DNA of 64,000 bases, from contig OX439000.1 in the NCBI GenBank assembly GCA_949316495.1, positions 11,910,834 to 11,974,833 of the forward strand, written 5' to 3'. Every line of letters begins with the position of its first letter. The stretch's first letter is position 1. This stretch comes from Amphiduros pacificus (taxonomy: Eukaryota > Annelida > Polychaeta > Phyllodocida > Hesionidae). The position numbers were made by a program, and so were the translations under genes. Positions 1-12,540 of this stretch are shown here, in pieces. The notes below the pieces were generated by a model. That model ran no database searches. It was not told the origin of the DNA and worked only from the letters and a program-made list of their open reading frames with translations.

Positions 1-215
1 ATAGCTGCACATGGTGAGAGATAGTTACAACAATGAGAGACAACTGCACAACTGAATGACAGCTCCACACGTGATAGTTGCACAAGTGAGAGACAGCTGC
101 ACATGTGAGAGATAGCTGTATAGGTGAGGGATGGCTGCATAGGTGAGAGATAGCTGCACAATTGAGAGACAGCTGCACAGGTGAGGGTTAGCTACAACAG
201 TGAGGGACAGCATCA
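1..215. repeat. 19-bp minisatellite
   Basis: Imperfect tandem copies of a 19-bp unit close to AGCTGCACAGGTGAGAGAT. The array runs off the left edge of the window, so its full length is unknown. It lies in the intron after GPCR exon 2. From 216 to 579 I see no gene or repeat. Confidence 0.8.
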
Positions 216-579
216 CTTCCCAGCCGAAGGCACTTGTTCATAACAATACAAGCAACATTCAACTCACCAATCAAGATTTAGCATTAACTTGAGTAGGGCA
301 TAAAAGTGATCTGGAATCTCTGCAGCCAAGAAAGGTTTCTAAAGCATAGAATATATTTAATATTTTGGAATTTCTTTCTCTGTTATTGTTTTATCATTGT
401 ATTTTGCATCCGGTGTCCGAAGTACACCATATATAATACTAACGATGAGGAAATCCTTTGAAAGTTGTTTGAAGTAGATTATATTTGCGTTACGTCATCG
501 CCTCTTGCACGTGCCATGAGACTGAGGGGCTGGAAGCTGATGTGGTTCTCAATGTGTAAAGACAGTGCCGTGGACTTAC

Positions 580-701
580 CTCTCAAGGCTTATGGCGGTC
601 AAGGTGAGGATTGAACAGATAACAGAAACATTCTGCATGTAGTGTACAAACTTGCACAGGAACAGACCAAACGTCCACGAAAACGAAAACCACTTGGCCA
701 A
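580..701 (-). CDS. Peptide GPCR, exon 2 (ECL1 and TM3), partial gene
   Basis: A 122-bp exon too short to stand out as an ORF. It is bounded by a TTTTTCAG-type acceptor (702-704 and above) and a GTAAGT donor (579-574). The 40 complete codons read L-A-K-W-F-S-F-S-W-T-F, then LCKFVHYMQNVSVICSILTL and TAISLE, with AG left to start the Arg codon. This is the first extracellular loop with its conserved Trp, the TM3 disulfide Cys (L-C-K), TM3, and the start of the E/D-R-Y motif. Phase matches exon 1, so the two belong to one gene despite a ~17.3 kb intron. Later exons (TM4-TM7) must lie beyond the left edge. The C-K-F-V-H-Y context supports a neuropeptide receptor; no subtype is claimed. Confidence 0.85.
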
Positions 702-1084
702 CTGAAAAATACAAAGTAAAATTCAATACTGAACTCTTACAGCTATTTTATATTTGATATGCTGATCTTTTATATATCTTATTTATATCTTGAGCAGCTA
801 TCATGATAGGTGTTTAATAAGAAATTGTTACATATGTTCTAGAAATTAGATTCACACCTATTAAAATTGTGAGATAAAATTGTATATACAAAAAATTGTA
901 CATATAAAGAACTTTTAACATTTTACTGATCTCTACAGGTACTCTGCATAAATCACCCATGATAATTCGGCCTTGTTCTATTTGGATGAATGAAATAATG
1001 TAGTGTATAAAGGGATAAATATGTATACCTATTCTTTAATATATCAATACAACAATATAATATAAATTACAAATAAAATAGAAG

Positions 1085-1292
1085 GGAACAAACCTGACCA
1101 GGGTGGCCCACTGTGGTAGCGATAATTTGTTTGTCTTAATGGTGGTTTCCCTGGCCCAAATGTATCTGATAAGTTTTAATTTCCAATTGTAATGAAATAA
1201 TATACTGAAATATTGTAATTATCAAATGGGCCAAATAAACAGTTTTCTTAGTCTTAGTCTTAGTCTTAGTCTTAGTCTTAGTCTTATTTGAT
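1085..1292 (+). repeat. Possible retroposon 3' end with (TCTTAG)n tail
   Basis: A moderately GC-richer stretch (CCAGGGTGGCCCACTGTGG, then TTTCCCTGGCCC) leads into about six copies of the hexamer TCTTAG at 1249-1287. Short tandem tails of this kind are common at non-LTR retroposon 3' ends. The family is not recognised. The flanks 722-1084 and 1293-2365 show no gene. Confidence 0.35.
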
Positions 1293-2365
1293 ATTTTCTT
1301 TATTTCAAAGTAGTAAATGCCATGAATTTAGAAATAAACCTTTAAGATTTGTAATTTATAAATATATTCCGATATTTGCGACTGTTGACATACAAGGTAA
1401 ATTTAAATGTTGTCGCTATATATTTACATGAACAGTTCTAAGTCGAGATATTGGCATTGACCTAAAGCTTACATATTCTAATAACTCGCACAGCAATCTA
1501 ATAACCGCTTTGAATATTAAGGAAAACGGTTCGTGTGGGTTGGATTAATATTATCATAAATAACAAAGACGTATTGAAAACATATCTTTAGGCCAGCTAT
1601 ATTTACAAGACATATCAGGTTTTCTTAATAAACCTTCAGGCTTTGAGAAATATGTGTCCCAGACGCACATGTTTGGTTGTAAAGTATGGGACACAGACCA
1701 TTTCCCCTTGATAAGGAAGTAATGTGACATTGTCTTCGGGGCTGGGACAATGATTCCATCCTCACGCTATTCTCTGCCCTGAATGATAGAAAGGCCTAAT
1801 CACTGATCTCTTCAGAAGGATATTATTGCCCTTGTTGCCTAGTTCTCACCACAAACCACTAGAATGACAATATAGTTCTATGTCTATCCGTTTTGTGGCA
1901 TATCCCGCGCTGCTTCAAGAAGTTATCTTTTTATCTAATAATTGGATTCGGAGGGATCGTAGATATTTGGAAGCTCTGGATGAAGTGGAATTTTTATTTT
2001 TTTTGTAACTGGTTTTATGGCGGTGGGAGAGGTACTTTAAAGGCTAGACGTATTTAAAAGGTACAGGTATTTAATAGGCTTAATAATTATTTTACTGTGG
2101 ATATAACTGTTTTCAACGGTAATAAGTGTTTCCTTTTGACATAGATGTCCTCATACTCTGCATGCATTACAGAGCTAGCATTCAATTAAAACCTCTACAG
2201 TCATTGCCCTATATTGGATACCATTCTAAATTTGGAATTCCCCAAGTTATAAATGCTTGCATTGCTCAACAAAATATCATCAAATCATAATTAACCAACA
2301 TCAGGTCATAAATTGTACCAGGTGTCTGACACATAAACTGACCAATCAGTACTGCTATCATAACA

Positions 2366-3880
2366 AAACAGAATCTATTTCGACTAGCATTTATTTCTTG
2401 CCAATCAGTTTACAGCCAGATTGTTATGAATTAGCATGAATGTAATATGAACCTGGTCTCTATCATTAAATTAGCATGAGTGCAATATGAACCTGGTCTC
2501 TATTATTAAATTAGCATGAGTGCAATATGAACCTGGTCTCTATCATTAGATTAGCATGAGTGCAATATAAATCTGGTCTCTATCATTAAATTAGCATGAG
2601 TGCAATATGAACCTGGTCTCTATTATTAAATTAGCATGAGTGCAATATGAACCTGGTCTCTATTATTAAATTAGCATGAGTGCAATATGAACCTGGTCTC
2701 TATTATTAAATTAGCATGAGTGCAATATGAACCTGGTCTCTATTATTAAATTAGCATGAGTACAATATGAACCTGGTCTCTATTATTGAATTAGCATGAG
2801 TGCAATATGAACCTGGTCTCTATTATTAAATTAGCATGAGTGCAATATGAACCTGGTCTCTATCATTACATTAGCATGAGTGCAATATGAATCTGGTCTC
2901 TATTATTAAATTAGCATGAGTGCAATATGAACCTGGTCTCTATCATTAAATTAGCATGAATGCAATATGAACCTTGTCTCTTTCATTAAATTAGCATGAG
3001 TGCACTATGAACCTGGTCTCTATTATTAAATTAGAATATATTAAACAGAATCTAAGCAGAATCTATTTCGACTAGCATTTATTCCTTACCAATCAGTTCA
3101 CAGCCAGATTGTTATTAATTAGCATGAATGTAATATGAACCTGGTCTCTATCATTAAATTAGCATGAGTACAATATGAACCTGGTCTCTATTATTAAATT
3201 AGCATGAGTGCAATATGAACCTGGTCTCTATTATTAAATTAGCATGAGTGCAATATGAACCTGGTCTCTATAATTAAATTAGCATGAGTGCAATATGAAC
3301 CTGGTCTCTATTATTAAATTAGCATGAGTGCAATATGAACCTGGTCTCTATCATTAAATTAGCATGAGTGCAATATGAACCTGGTCTCTATCATTAAATT
3401 AGCATGAGTGCAATATGGACCTGGTCTCTATCATTAAATTCGCATGAGTGCAATATGAACCTGGTCTCTATTATTAAATTAGCATGAGTGCAATATGAAT
3501 CTGGTCTCTATCATTAAATTAGCATGAGTACAATATGAACCTGGTCTCTATTATTAAATTAGCATGAGTGCAATATGAACCTGGTTTCTATCATTAAATT
3601 AGCATGAGTGCAATATGAACCTTGTCTCTTTCATTAAATTAGCATGAGTGCACTATGAACCTGGTCTCTATTATTAAATTAGAATATATTAAACAGAATC
3701 TAAGCAGAATCTATTTCGACTAGCATTTATTCCTTACCAATCAGTTCACAGCCAGATTGTCATTAATTAGCATGAATGCAATATGAACCTGGTCTCTATC
3801 ATTAATTTAGCATGAGTGCAATATGATCATTAAATTAGCATGAGTGCAAAATGGACCTTGTCTCTATCATTAAATTAGAA
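2366..3880 (+). repeat. 40-bp minisatellite, plus-orientation arm
   Basis: About 32 tandem copies of a 40-bp unit (GAACCTGGTCTCTATCATTA followed by AATTAGCATGAGTGCAATAT). The array has a higher-order structure: a distinct segment beginning near GAATCTATTTCGACTAGC recurs at about 2370, 3059 and 3707, so blocks of roughly 650-690 bp were themselves duplicated. Copies differ by one or two bases. The same unit recurs in inverse orientation at 4742-5956. Confidence 0.95.
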
Positions 3881-4741
3881 TCTATTTAAAAGAAATCCTG
3901 CTCTGGAGGGTTATGTCCTCACTGATCATTGAATAAAAGGAGTTTGCTAATTATATAATGTATTATATTTAAAATATGGCCAAGTTTATTAAGCCAATCA
4001 CAGATCAGTATTGCTGTACTTTATATCACGTAAAGTATGGTTCATAATGTTTGCAGACATGAAATGAGACATGCCCATTTTGTAGCCTGGAGGCCTCAGT
4101 CAAACTGTATGTGTTATATTTGTAAACCTTTAGTTCCTTCACTTTTGTCACGAGAAGAAGATTTGATGCGAGATTACCAAGGTCTTATATAATGCAAGTT
4201 ATAGTGTAGCTTTTGCAAAGAACGAAGTGATACGTGTACACCAACAGCTTACCTAGAATGTACACCAACACTCAGAATCAGATTTCACCATTGCGAATGA
4301 TAACAATAAAAAAGTGAAGACAATGATTAGGTTGGCATGGCCTTGATTAATACTGTGTAAATATGACTTCAAAACTGGTAGTATTTATATTAAATATTTT
4401 GCAAGACAAACAAAATAGGTTTATCTAATATAACTCGACCGTTCACTGTAGCTAATTCTAATAATGATATCAATATTGTCCGGTACATGGACATGCAAAC
4501 CTGCTGCTCATGTAGTGAGGAAGCCAATAACAGAATGAAGCTTATTATAATAATAATTCATGCTTCAAAATGCTATATTTAATATATTTACAAATGATTC
4601 ATATTGGGATTACTCTCCATGAATAAGGATATATCAGAAATATATACCATTCTCAAAAGGACCTAATTACATAGGTTGTCTGAAGGAAAATTGCATAGAA
4701 TGTGGTAGATATTGATATTAAATGCTTAAATGATGCTCATG
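3881..4741. other. Spacer between inverted 40-bp arrays
   Basis: About 860 bp of AT-rich, non-repetitive sequence between the two arms. It has no convincing ORF. If the whole is a foldback element this would be its loop or core. Confidence 0.6.
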
Positions 4742-5956
4742 TAATAATAGAAAACAGGTTCATATTGCACTCATGCTAATGTAATGATAGAGACCAGGTT
4801 CATATTGCACTCATGCTAATTTAATGATAGAGACTAGGTCCATATTGCACTCACGCTAATTTAATGATAGAGACCAGATTCATATTCCACTCATGCTAAT
4901 CTAATGATAGAGACCAGGCTCATATTACATTCATGCTAATTTAATGATAGAGACCAGGTTCATATTGCACTCATGCTAATTTAATAATAGAGACCAGGTT
5001 CATATTGCACTCATGCTAATTTAATTATAGAGACCAGATTCATATTGTACTCATGCTAATTTAATAATAGAGACCAGGTTCATATTGCACTCATGCTAAT
5101 TTAATGATAGAGACCAGGTCCATATTGCACTCATGCTAATTTAATGATAGAGACCAGATTCATATTGCACTCATGCTAATCTAATGATAGAGACCAGGTT
5201 CATATTGCACTTATGCTAATTTAATGATAGAGACCAGGTTCATATTGCACTCATGCTAATTTAATAATAGAGACCAGGTTCATATTGCACTCATGCTAAT
5301 GTAATGATAGAGACCAGGTTCATATTGCACTCATGCTAATTTAATAATAGAGACCAGGTTCATATTGCACTCATGCTAATTTAATGATAGAGACCAGGTT
5401 CATAGTGCACTCATGCTAATTTAATAATAGAGACCAGGTTCATATTGCACTCATGCTAATTTAATTATAGAGACCAGGTTCATATTGCACTCATGCTAAT
5501 TTAATAATAGAGACCAGGTTCATATTGTACTCATGCTAATTTAATGATAGAGACCAGGTCCATATTGCACTCATGCTAATTTAATGATAGAGACCAGATT
5601 CATATTGCACTCATGCTAATCTAATGATAGAGACCAGGTTCATATTGCACTTATGCTAGTTTAATGATAGAAACCAGGTTCATAATGCACTCATGCTAAT
5701 GTAATGATAGAGACCAGGTTCATATTGCACTCATGCTAATTTAATGATAGAGACCAGGTTCATATTGCACTCATGCTAATTTAATGATAGAGACCAGGTT
5801 CATATTGCACTCATGCTAATGTAATGATAGAGACCAGGTTCATATTGCACTCATGCTAATTTAATGATAGAGACCAGGTTCATATTGCACTCATGCTAAT
5901 TTAATGATAGAGACCAGGTTCATATTGCACTCATGCTAATGTAATGATAGAGACTA
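4742..5956 (-). repeat. 40-bp minisatellite, inverted arm
   Basis: About 30 tandem copies of the reverse complement of the 40-bp unit at 2366-3880 (GAGACCAGGTTCATATTGCA, then CTCATGCTAATTTAATGATA). With the left arm it forms an inverted repeat of more than 1.2 kb per arm. Copies at 5000-5400 and 5440-5700 repeat the same order of variants, so multi-unit blocks were duplicated within the arm. The following 5957-6890 shows no gene. Confidence 0.95.
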
Positions 5957-6892
5957 TGACATAAATAGATATGATTCATATCGCCATGAAATGTATCATT
6001 CACATATTCACATTACATATTTTGTCTTCCCGCTATTGGAATCTAATCCATTTTGGCCATAAACGTGAAGGTCATCAACACCAATTAACGTGTATTGTAA
6101 TTTTCAGTTGAAAATTTAAATGATATTCCTTACTTTACAAACGCCATTTCCTACCGATGTTTAAAATGGTTACCATGGCCACAATTGACAAAAAAATGAA
6201 CAATTTTCTCTCTTTCCAATCTTGAAATATTTACAGTGATATCTTTTACCTATTCAATATGCTATGAAGAAAATGGATCTTTCTCCACATCATAATTACT
6301 GATAATCTAATTACATACAGATTGATCATGTCAACTTTAATCACTAACTTTAGATTTTATAGATAAATGCAATATCTTAGAAATTGAGTTAGCATAGAAT
6401 TCAAAGTTGTATTGAATGTGGGCTCTACATATAACATTAGGGTAAGTATGGTTTTTATCAGACATAAATATTCTAGACCTGTGAAGATTGCAGTGATTGT
6501 AGTGACGCTAAGACAAGCAGACAATCGGAATAAAATTGACAGGATTCCCCTCCAGGTATGTACATCCATGTGTGCTTGGACCGCTTTCTGAATTACGAGA
6601 TTCAATCAAGCTAGATTCCACTGAAATATGCAAGAATATGTTTGGAATGATTATAGCTAATTGATGTGGCCGTTTTATACACCATACTAATAAAATTGAA
6701 CTACTTAAAAATAACAAAACCATTAATGTTTTTGTTGAAGGTATATATTGATAACATTATTTCTTTTGCAAGATCTTGATTAAGTAAATGAACGTGAAGA
6801 TGTCTTATTAAATATACTATATAAAAGCACCTCTTTTTGTCTTTATATCTAGAAGATGGTGTACTTCACCAATCTAGCATCCTTAATATGCT

Positions 6893-7020
6893 GATATAAA
6901 TCAAGTTGGAGGCTGCACATGATTGAGCCTGGCCAGGCCGGTCGGGATCGAATGCGCGCCCTCGGCTAGCACCATGACAGCATCTTGACCATCTGCTCTC
7001 TCTCACAGGAGACACAAAGA
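6893..7020 (-). repeat. Possible tRNA-derived SINE fragment
   Basis: GC-rich island in AT-rich DNA. Read on the minus strand it has a B-box-like ATTCGATCCCGAC preceded by an A-box-like AGATGGTCAAGATGCTG. Its sequence differs from the SINE family found elsewhere in the window. The stretch 7021-7620 shows nothing recognisable. Confidence 0.35.
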
Positions 7021-7624
7021 TACATCTCTTTTACAGAGAGAATCATATTTAGCCGAAGACCTAATGTTACAAATGATATGAAGTTTTACCAAACTCACTA
7101 TATAAAAACAATTACAGAAATATAAGGTCTCACTGAAGTGATATCATTTTTATTCACCTTCAATATCATATTTAATATTGATATATATTGTGTCCTCAAC
7201 CTGACTCACAAAATGAATAAATTTCCAGCATTGGTGGCGACATGATTGGATTTGGTCAAAATATTCCAGTCCCTTTTAGGATTAATTTATACTTCTCTGG
7301 AATCTTGTTATAATAACAAACAGAAGATTGCAACTGGTCTGCTTCACAAGAGATTTATCTGACACAATCTGCATGCAAATAGGCACATCTCATCCGTAAT
7401 CTCCGCATATTTTATCTTCAGTGAAATGTGAAATGACAAACACTGAATGGATGATATATAGTATCCAAGCTGCAAAAGTCCGAAAGAAATTGAAATGATT
7501 CAATATAGTAAATACAGAGAGCGTATCCAAAAATTTAACATTTAATATCAAAAAGGATATGAATATACGTATACCATAATTCCGCGTGCCTTAATCATTG
7601 CATGTGCTATATATGCTGTGTAAG

Positions 7625-8555
7625 GCCTCTGTTACACCAGGCCTGCAATCAAACTGCGTCGCCGATGTGCAGACGGAGGACTCCGGGCAGGCATGGATTA
7701 CTCAGGAGGTACAAAGGGAAGCAAAGGATTGTGTCTATATTCTGAACTGACAAAACAGTTGCCGTGCCAGCGCTCGGATTTGGTTGCGGTAAGGAGCGCA
7801 AAGCAAGCCCATCAGCGCAGAGCAAATGTCGTCAACCCAAAGCGAGCGCCTTGCCGTCTAATGCCTCAGTTACATTTGCACCGGGCGCCGGCCGGGAAGT
7901 AGCAATCGACCGACTTCACAGGGTCCCGGGCGCCGGGGAGTTTATAAGCAACAATCTTAGAGATGCCGTAGCTGTGGTCACATTATTAAAGGGTACCGCA
8001 CGGCACGTGCAAGACTGAATGGCACAGATGTCTGTAGGATATCCTGAAGACGACTGTCTTATTAACAGACGTCTGTGAGATATCCTAAAGACATCTGTCC
8101 CTTTTGACAGACGTCTGTAGGATATCCTTAAGACGTCTATGTGATATCTGACGATAGCCTGTGAACACATGAAATTTTAAAAAATCCTATTTTCACCGCA
8201 CAATGCCACCGGCAGCCCTAAGATAATCTGCCAATGTGCCTGCGGGACACTGCCGGGACCCTGCCATGTGCTTTAAGATGATATTTGCTGATAAGACATC
8301 GGGGAAATGCCGGCAACTTCTATGTTGCAGCTAAAAGTTCCCAATGACCTGCCCGACGTCTTAAAGATGCCCAATTGTGGCCAATGATCATCCGGTGCCC
8401 GCACGGTAATCTGAACTGCCGGCCGATTTTGTAAAAAATGCCCATCGGTCGGGCATCTTAACTGAAATCGGCGCAAATATAACTGAGGTATAAGCTAGAG
8501 CTCCGCCATGTTTACTGGGTCTTAACTGATAGCCCAGTCACACCAAGCCTGATAT
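7625..8555. mobile_element. GC-rich insertion, unclassified transposon-like
   Basis: About 0.9 kb with much higher GC than its surroundings. Near-direct repeats bound it: GTTACACCAGGCCTG at about 7630 and GTCACACCAAGCCTG at about 8536. Inside are three ~50-bp copies around the palindrome AGGATATCCT (8030-8150). A cluster of degenerate words related to TGCCGGCA / GCCCGCAC follows at 8195-8470. No transposase is visible, so a non-autonomous element is the likeliest reading. The ORFs in it look like GC-driven open frames. The following 8556-9700 shows no recognised gene. Confidence 0.4.
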
Positions 8556-9714
8556 GTACATTTTTTTAAGAAACAGCGATATGAGGAAGTGTGTTGAGAT
8601 TTGAAAAAAGTTGAGATTAGTACGAGATTTTGATTCACCATGTTATCCTCTGATGGAATTTGACGATGCTCAACAGTTTCCGCTTCAATCTTGTTGGATG
8701 GTATCATAAGAAGCATCATATATAAATGTTATGCATTGTATTTTTCTAGTTTTTTGTTCTTATTATAACTAGTCTAGATCTGAGATGCTATCCACAATAT
8801 GCTGACATTTCTTAACTTGGCTTTGTCTGAAATCATCAGTAAAGTGACCTAATAACATAAAAAGATAAAAAAAATGGGCACAATGAAAGTAAGAACATGA
8901 AGAATGTAATTGTTTCTTTGCATGAAAATATACATGCTCAAGATGAAATCTTCATAATTGAGCAATATGCTAATCAGCATATTCGTAATTGATCTTTTAA
9001 GAAAACATTTATTTGAGGGATTTTAAGAAACTATAACATGGAGGCTTCAAAGCTGACGATTCCAAGATTAAATAATGGATTTTAAACTTCGAATAAATTG
9101 TGCGTGTTTGTGTGCGTGCGCGCAACAGCAAAAACACGACGTTGAGTTCATAATACCCAGGTTTGCGTCCAATTATTTTTACCATCTACAATTTTCAGTC
9201 AGACGTCGTGCGATATCACTGCGTTTTATTAAATACTCAACACTGAGCAGATGTAATTCTGATGTGATAGGGACATTATATAACAGAATATCCCACATTC
9301 CAGTAAAATGGAATACACAATTAGTCATAATGGGCAACTGGATATAGTTGCGTAATTGTATCATTACCGACACATGATATATCATGCATGTTGTGTTACC
9401 TGAACTAGGGCTTTTTGGGGGGTGCGCATGCGTGGGCATCAATGGACGTCTTTTTTGTTAGCTCCTAAAATATCCGTCTTCATAGTCAGATATTTGTGGC
9501 CTAACGATACCGTCTGCCCTGATATTACTGCCTTCATCAGCATACTCTAGCACTAAACATCTGGACTTACTCTGGATATAAGATTCAACGTCTCTGACCC
9601 TCATCGCGACATTCTTTGTCTTTGCTCGTGAGGACTGGATATATTGGTGCGACTTTTCAAAGTCGCGGTGCTCGTGACCTGTGACAATTTCTGCCATGTA
9701 TGGATTCAATTAAG

Positions 9715-9865
9715 ATCAATACCTCCTCATATTAAATCGTCAGACCTTTTCTCTGACCACACAAATCAGACTTTTTCTCCGATATCCATAACTAATCAGA
9801 CTTTTTCTCCGATTCTCTTCCAAAGTTATCAGACTTTTCTCTGATTTTCGTGGGTTCAATCCCGT
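9715..9865. repeat. Short interspersed TCAGACTTTTTCTC repeats
   Basis: Four imperfect copies of TCAGACTTTTTCTCCGAT with short spacers, followed by a B-box-like GGGTTCAATCCCG. Possibly the remnant of a short retroposon. No ORF is supported. Confidence 0.4.
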
Positions 9866-10257
9866 ATACCATTTACCACAACTACGCAGTAAACTGCTTT
9901 CCCCTCTGACATTCTTATACGTATTCTACCCAAGCGTTCACTCATTTATTTGTATAAATTCTTATTGACTGCTCAAGCTTCACATCCTCAACTGTACGAA
10001 TATTATTATTTCAATTGCAAGAATATTATCATTTCTATTCTGAAATTTAAATCCCCCCTACTGACCCCTTGACCCGTTTTTCTAACGGTCCCTAAAGCTG
10101 TGAAACTGACCACTTACCCACTCGTGACCGTCTAGTGTTGCATAACCATCTCATTAAAAGGTTTATAATCCCCAGACCCACCTCATTTCTCCCTCTGCGA
10201 CTGTTCTGCCCACTTCGGGCATCTCACCCCCCCCCCCCAAACCCCACAAAAATCAGT

Positions 10258-12540
10258 TAGGTACAGGAACTTTAAGGGATTGGATCTTCAGTCCCTAAGG
10301 AATGACATAAAATCCCTAACCAGTGCAACTGCAACACTTATCGACATGGTGGATTAGTATGACAGGGAACTCGCATCACTCATGGATAAACATGCTCCTA
10401 TCAAGTGTGCCAAGGTCACTCAGCACAAACCTGTACCTTGGATGAGTGACCAATTAAAGCTGGGAAGGTCTCTCAAGAGGAAGCTTGAGAGAAAAATGAA
10501 CAGGACTGACTCTCAAATTGATAAAGAATTATACAAGACTCAGAAAAATAAGTACAATTCCATGCTGAAATCGTCCCAATCTGCATATTTTTCTAACCTG
10601 GTTGAGGAAAATAAACATGACCCTAAAACGCTTTTTAGAGTCATAGATACAGTCATGCACAAGAAAAAGGACTCGCCAATGCCCCAAACTGACTGTGAGA
10701 TCACTCAAGCTGAGAAGTTTAACGCATTCTTTCTTGAAAAAATAGAAAGAATCCACCTAGAAATTTACAAGGCTCCACCCTGCCAAAGTTCGCCGCCAGG
10801 TGACACTGCGAACAATGGTACAGCATGTCTGGAGAGGTTCACACCCTTAACCATAGATGACGTACGTAAATTGATCAAGAGGTCTGCAAAGAAGTCATGT
10901 GAGCTGGATCCTATTCCAACCTGGCTCTTACTTGATATCCAGGATGACCTCCTACCAATAATCACATCCATCATAAATAAATCACTGATGAAATCAGCAG
11001 TATCTGAAAATATGAAGCCATCATAACACCCTTGCTGAAGAAACTTGGTCTAGAACTGGTTGAGAAAAACTACAGGCCTGTGTCCAACCTGACATTTATC
11101 TCTAAGCTAACTGAGAGGGCAATAGCGGACCAATTGGTCCCTCATCTTGTAAGGAATGGCCTTACTGACAAGTTTCAATCAGCCTACAAATAATATCATA
11201 GCACTGAAAGTGCTTTATTAAAGGTGCAAAGTGATATCTTGTGTGCTCTAGACAATAAAAAGTCAGTCATCTTGCTGTTGCTTGACCTCTCTGCTGTCTT
11301 TGACACTATTGACCATCAAATTCTATTTGACAGACTGGAGGCACGATGTAATGTCAAGGGTCATGCCCTCTCCTGGATTCAGTCATATCTAAGGAATAGG
11401 AAACAATGTGTGAAGGTAGGTACCCATATGTCCCGTCTCCATTCCATAAGATATGGAGTGCCACAGGGCTCAGTCCTGGGTCCCATACTGTTCACCATTT
11501 ACATGACACCCCTTTCTGATATTCTAGCCAAATACGGTCTGAGCTATCATATTTATGCAGATGATACTCAGATCTACATCCCTGTGAACCACACTTCCCC
11601 CCCCCCCATCAAGCTGATATAAGCAGACACAAACTTGAGGAATGTGTCTGTGAGGTCAGAAACTTCCTCATATCAAATAAGATGAAGATAATGATGGAAA
11701 AACAGAGATGCTCATATGTACTGACAGATACAGTACTGTCACCAGCAGTAGTATCCCAGACACAATCAGGGTGGGTAGCTCTGATATTGCTCCTAGTGAC
11801 ACAATCAGGGTGGGTAGCTCTGATATTGCTCCTAGTGAGTCAGTGGTTGACCTTGGTATCACCTTTGACTCCAACATGGACTTGAAGACCCAGATCAGAA
11901 AAATGTGTCAGAAGGGCTATAACCACAGTAGGAACTTGGCGGCCATCAGACATTGTCTTGATGAGAAGACTGCAGTAACACTTACCCATGCTTTTGTTAC
12001 ATCTACTCTGGATTATGGTCTTCCTAACACCGACATTAGAAAGCTACAATACCTTCAAAACTCTGCAGCACGTGTCGTAGGAAAAATTAGGAAATTCGAT
12101 AACATTTCAGGAAAGCTACAGGAACTGCACTGGCTCCCTGTGCATGCGAGAATAGACTTTAAAATCCTTCTCCTAACCTGGAAGGCCCTAAATGGTAAGG
12201 CTCCGCCTTACTTACGTGATCTACTCCACATCAAACAAGGGGAACGATGGCACCCATCTACTAGTACCTAATACAAGGCTAAGGACAGTTGGTGACAGGG
12301 CCTTTTCATCTGTCGGCCCTAGACTTTGGTACTCCCTGCCTACTGAAATTAGGACAAGTAGTTCAGTCTCCTCATTCAAGAATAGACTGAAAACTCATCT
12401 CTTCAGGAAGCACGTCCTGAACACAGCGCTATGAATAGACCTGTCTGGTATCAGCACTATATAAATTTTATTATTATTATTATTAGTATTAGTATTAGTA
12501 TTATTATTAGTATTATTATCTTTATTATTATTATTACCTC
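10258..12540 (+). mobile_element. CR1/L2-type LINE, 5'-truncated and degraded
   Basis: Non-LTR retrotransposon fragment, antisense to the GPCR intron. It starts inside ORF2 after the endonuclease (Y-R-N-F-K), and continues through the pre-RT region (P-W-M-S-D) and reverse transcriptase. RT motifs are visible: DLSAVFDTIDH (motif A), PQGSVLGPILF, and YADDTQIY with the catalytic Asp pair. The C-terminal part holds LQYLQNSAARVV, HWLPV and the typical end RLKTHLF. The 3' end is an (ATT)n-rich tail at 12466-12535, as in CR1/L2 elements. The copy is dead: in-frame stops near 10353 and 11191, frame changes near 11020, 11595 (after a C-run) and 12200-12260, and a ~42-bp tandem duplication at 11759-11840. 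Confidence 0.9.
10382..12434 (+). pseudogene. Degenerate LINE ORF2 (reverse transcriptase)
   Basis: Coding part of the LINE above, in at least four open segments: 10382-11026, 11224-11622, 11708-12271 and 12192-12434. It would have encoded endonuclease-reverse transcriptase; only the linker, RT and C-terminal parts remain. Disruptions are spread along its length, so the insertion is not recent. Confidence 0.85.

Noticed and set aside
2430-5956. Possible CRISPR-like array
   Set aside because: Units are contiguous with no unique spacers, and the genome is eukaryotic. It is a minisatellite in inverted arms.
6357-6723. Hydrophobic minus-strand ORFs as further GPCR exons
   Set aside because: No receptor motif fits and the TM3 exon lies further downstream at 701-580. 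These sit inside the large intron.
9458-9709. Minus-strand ORF with mixed charged composition
   Set aside because: It has a more protein-like composition than its neighbours, but there is no recognisable domain, splice context or partner exon. It may be part of an old repeat.
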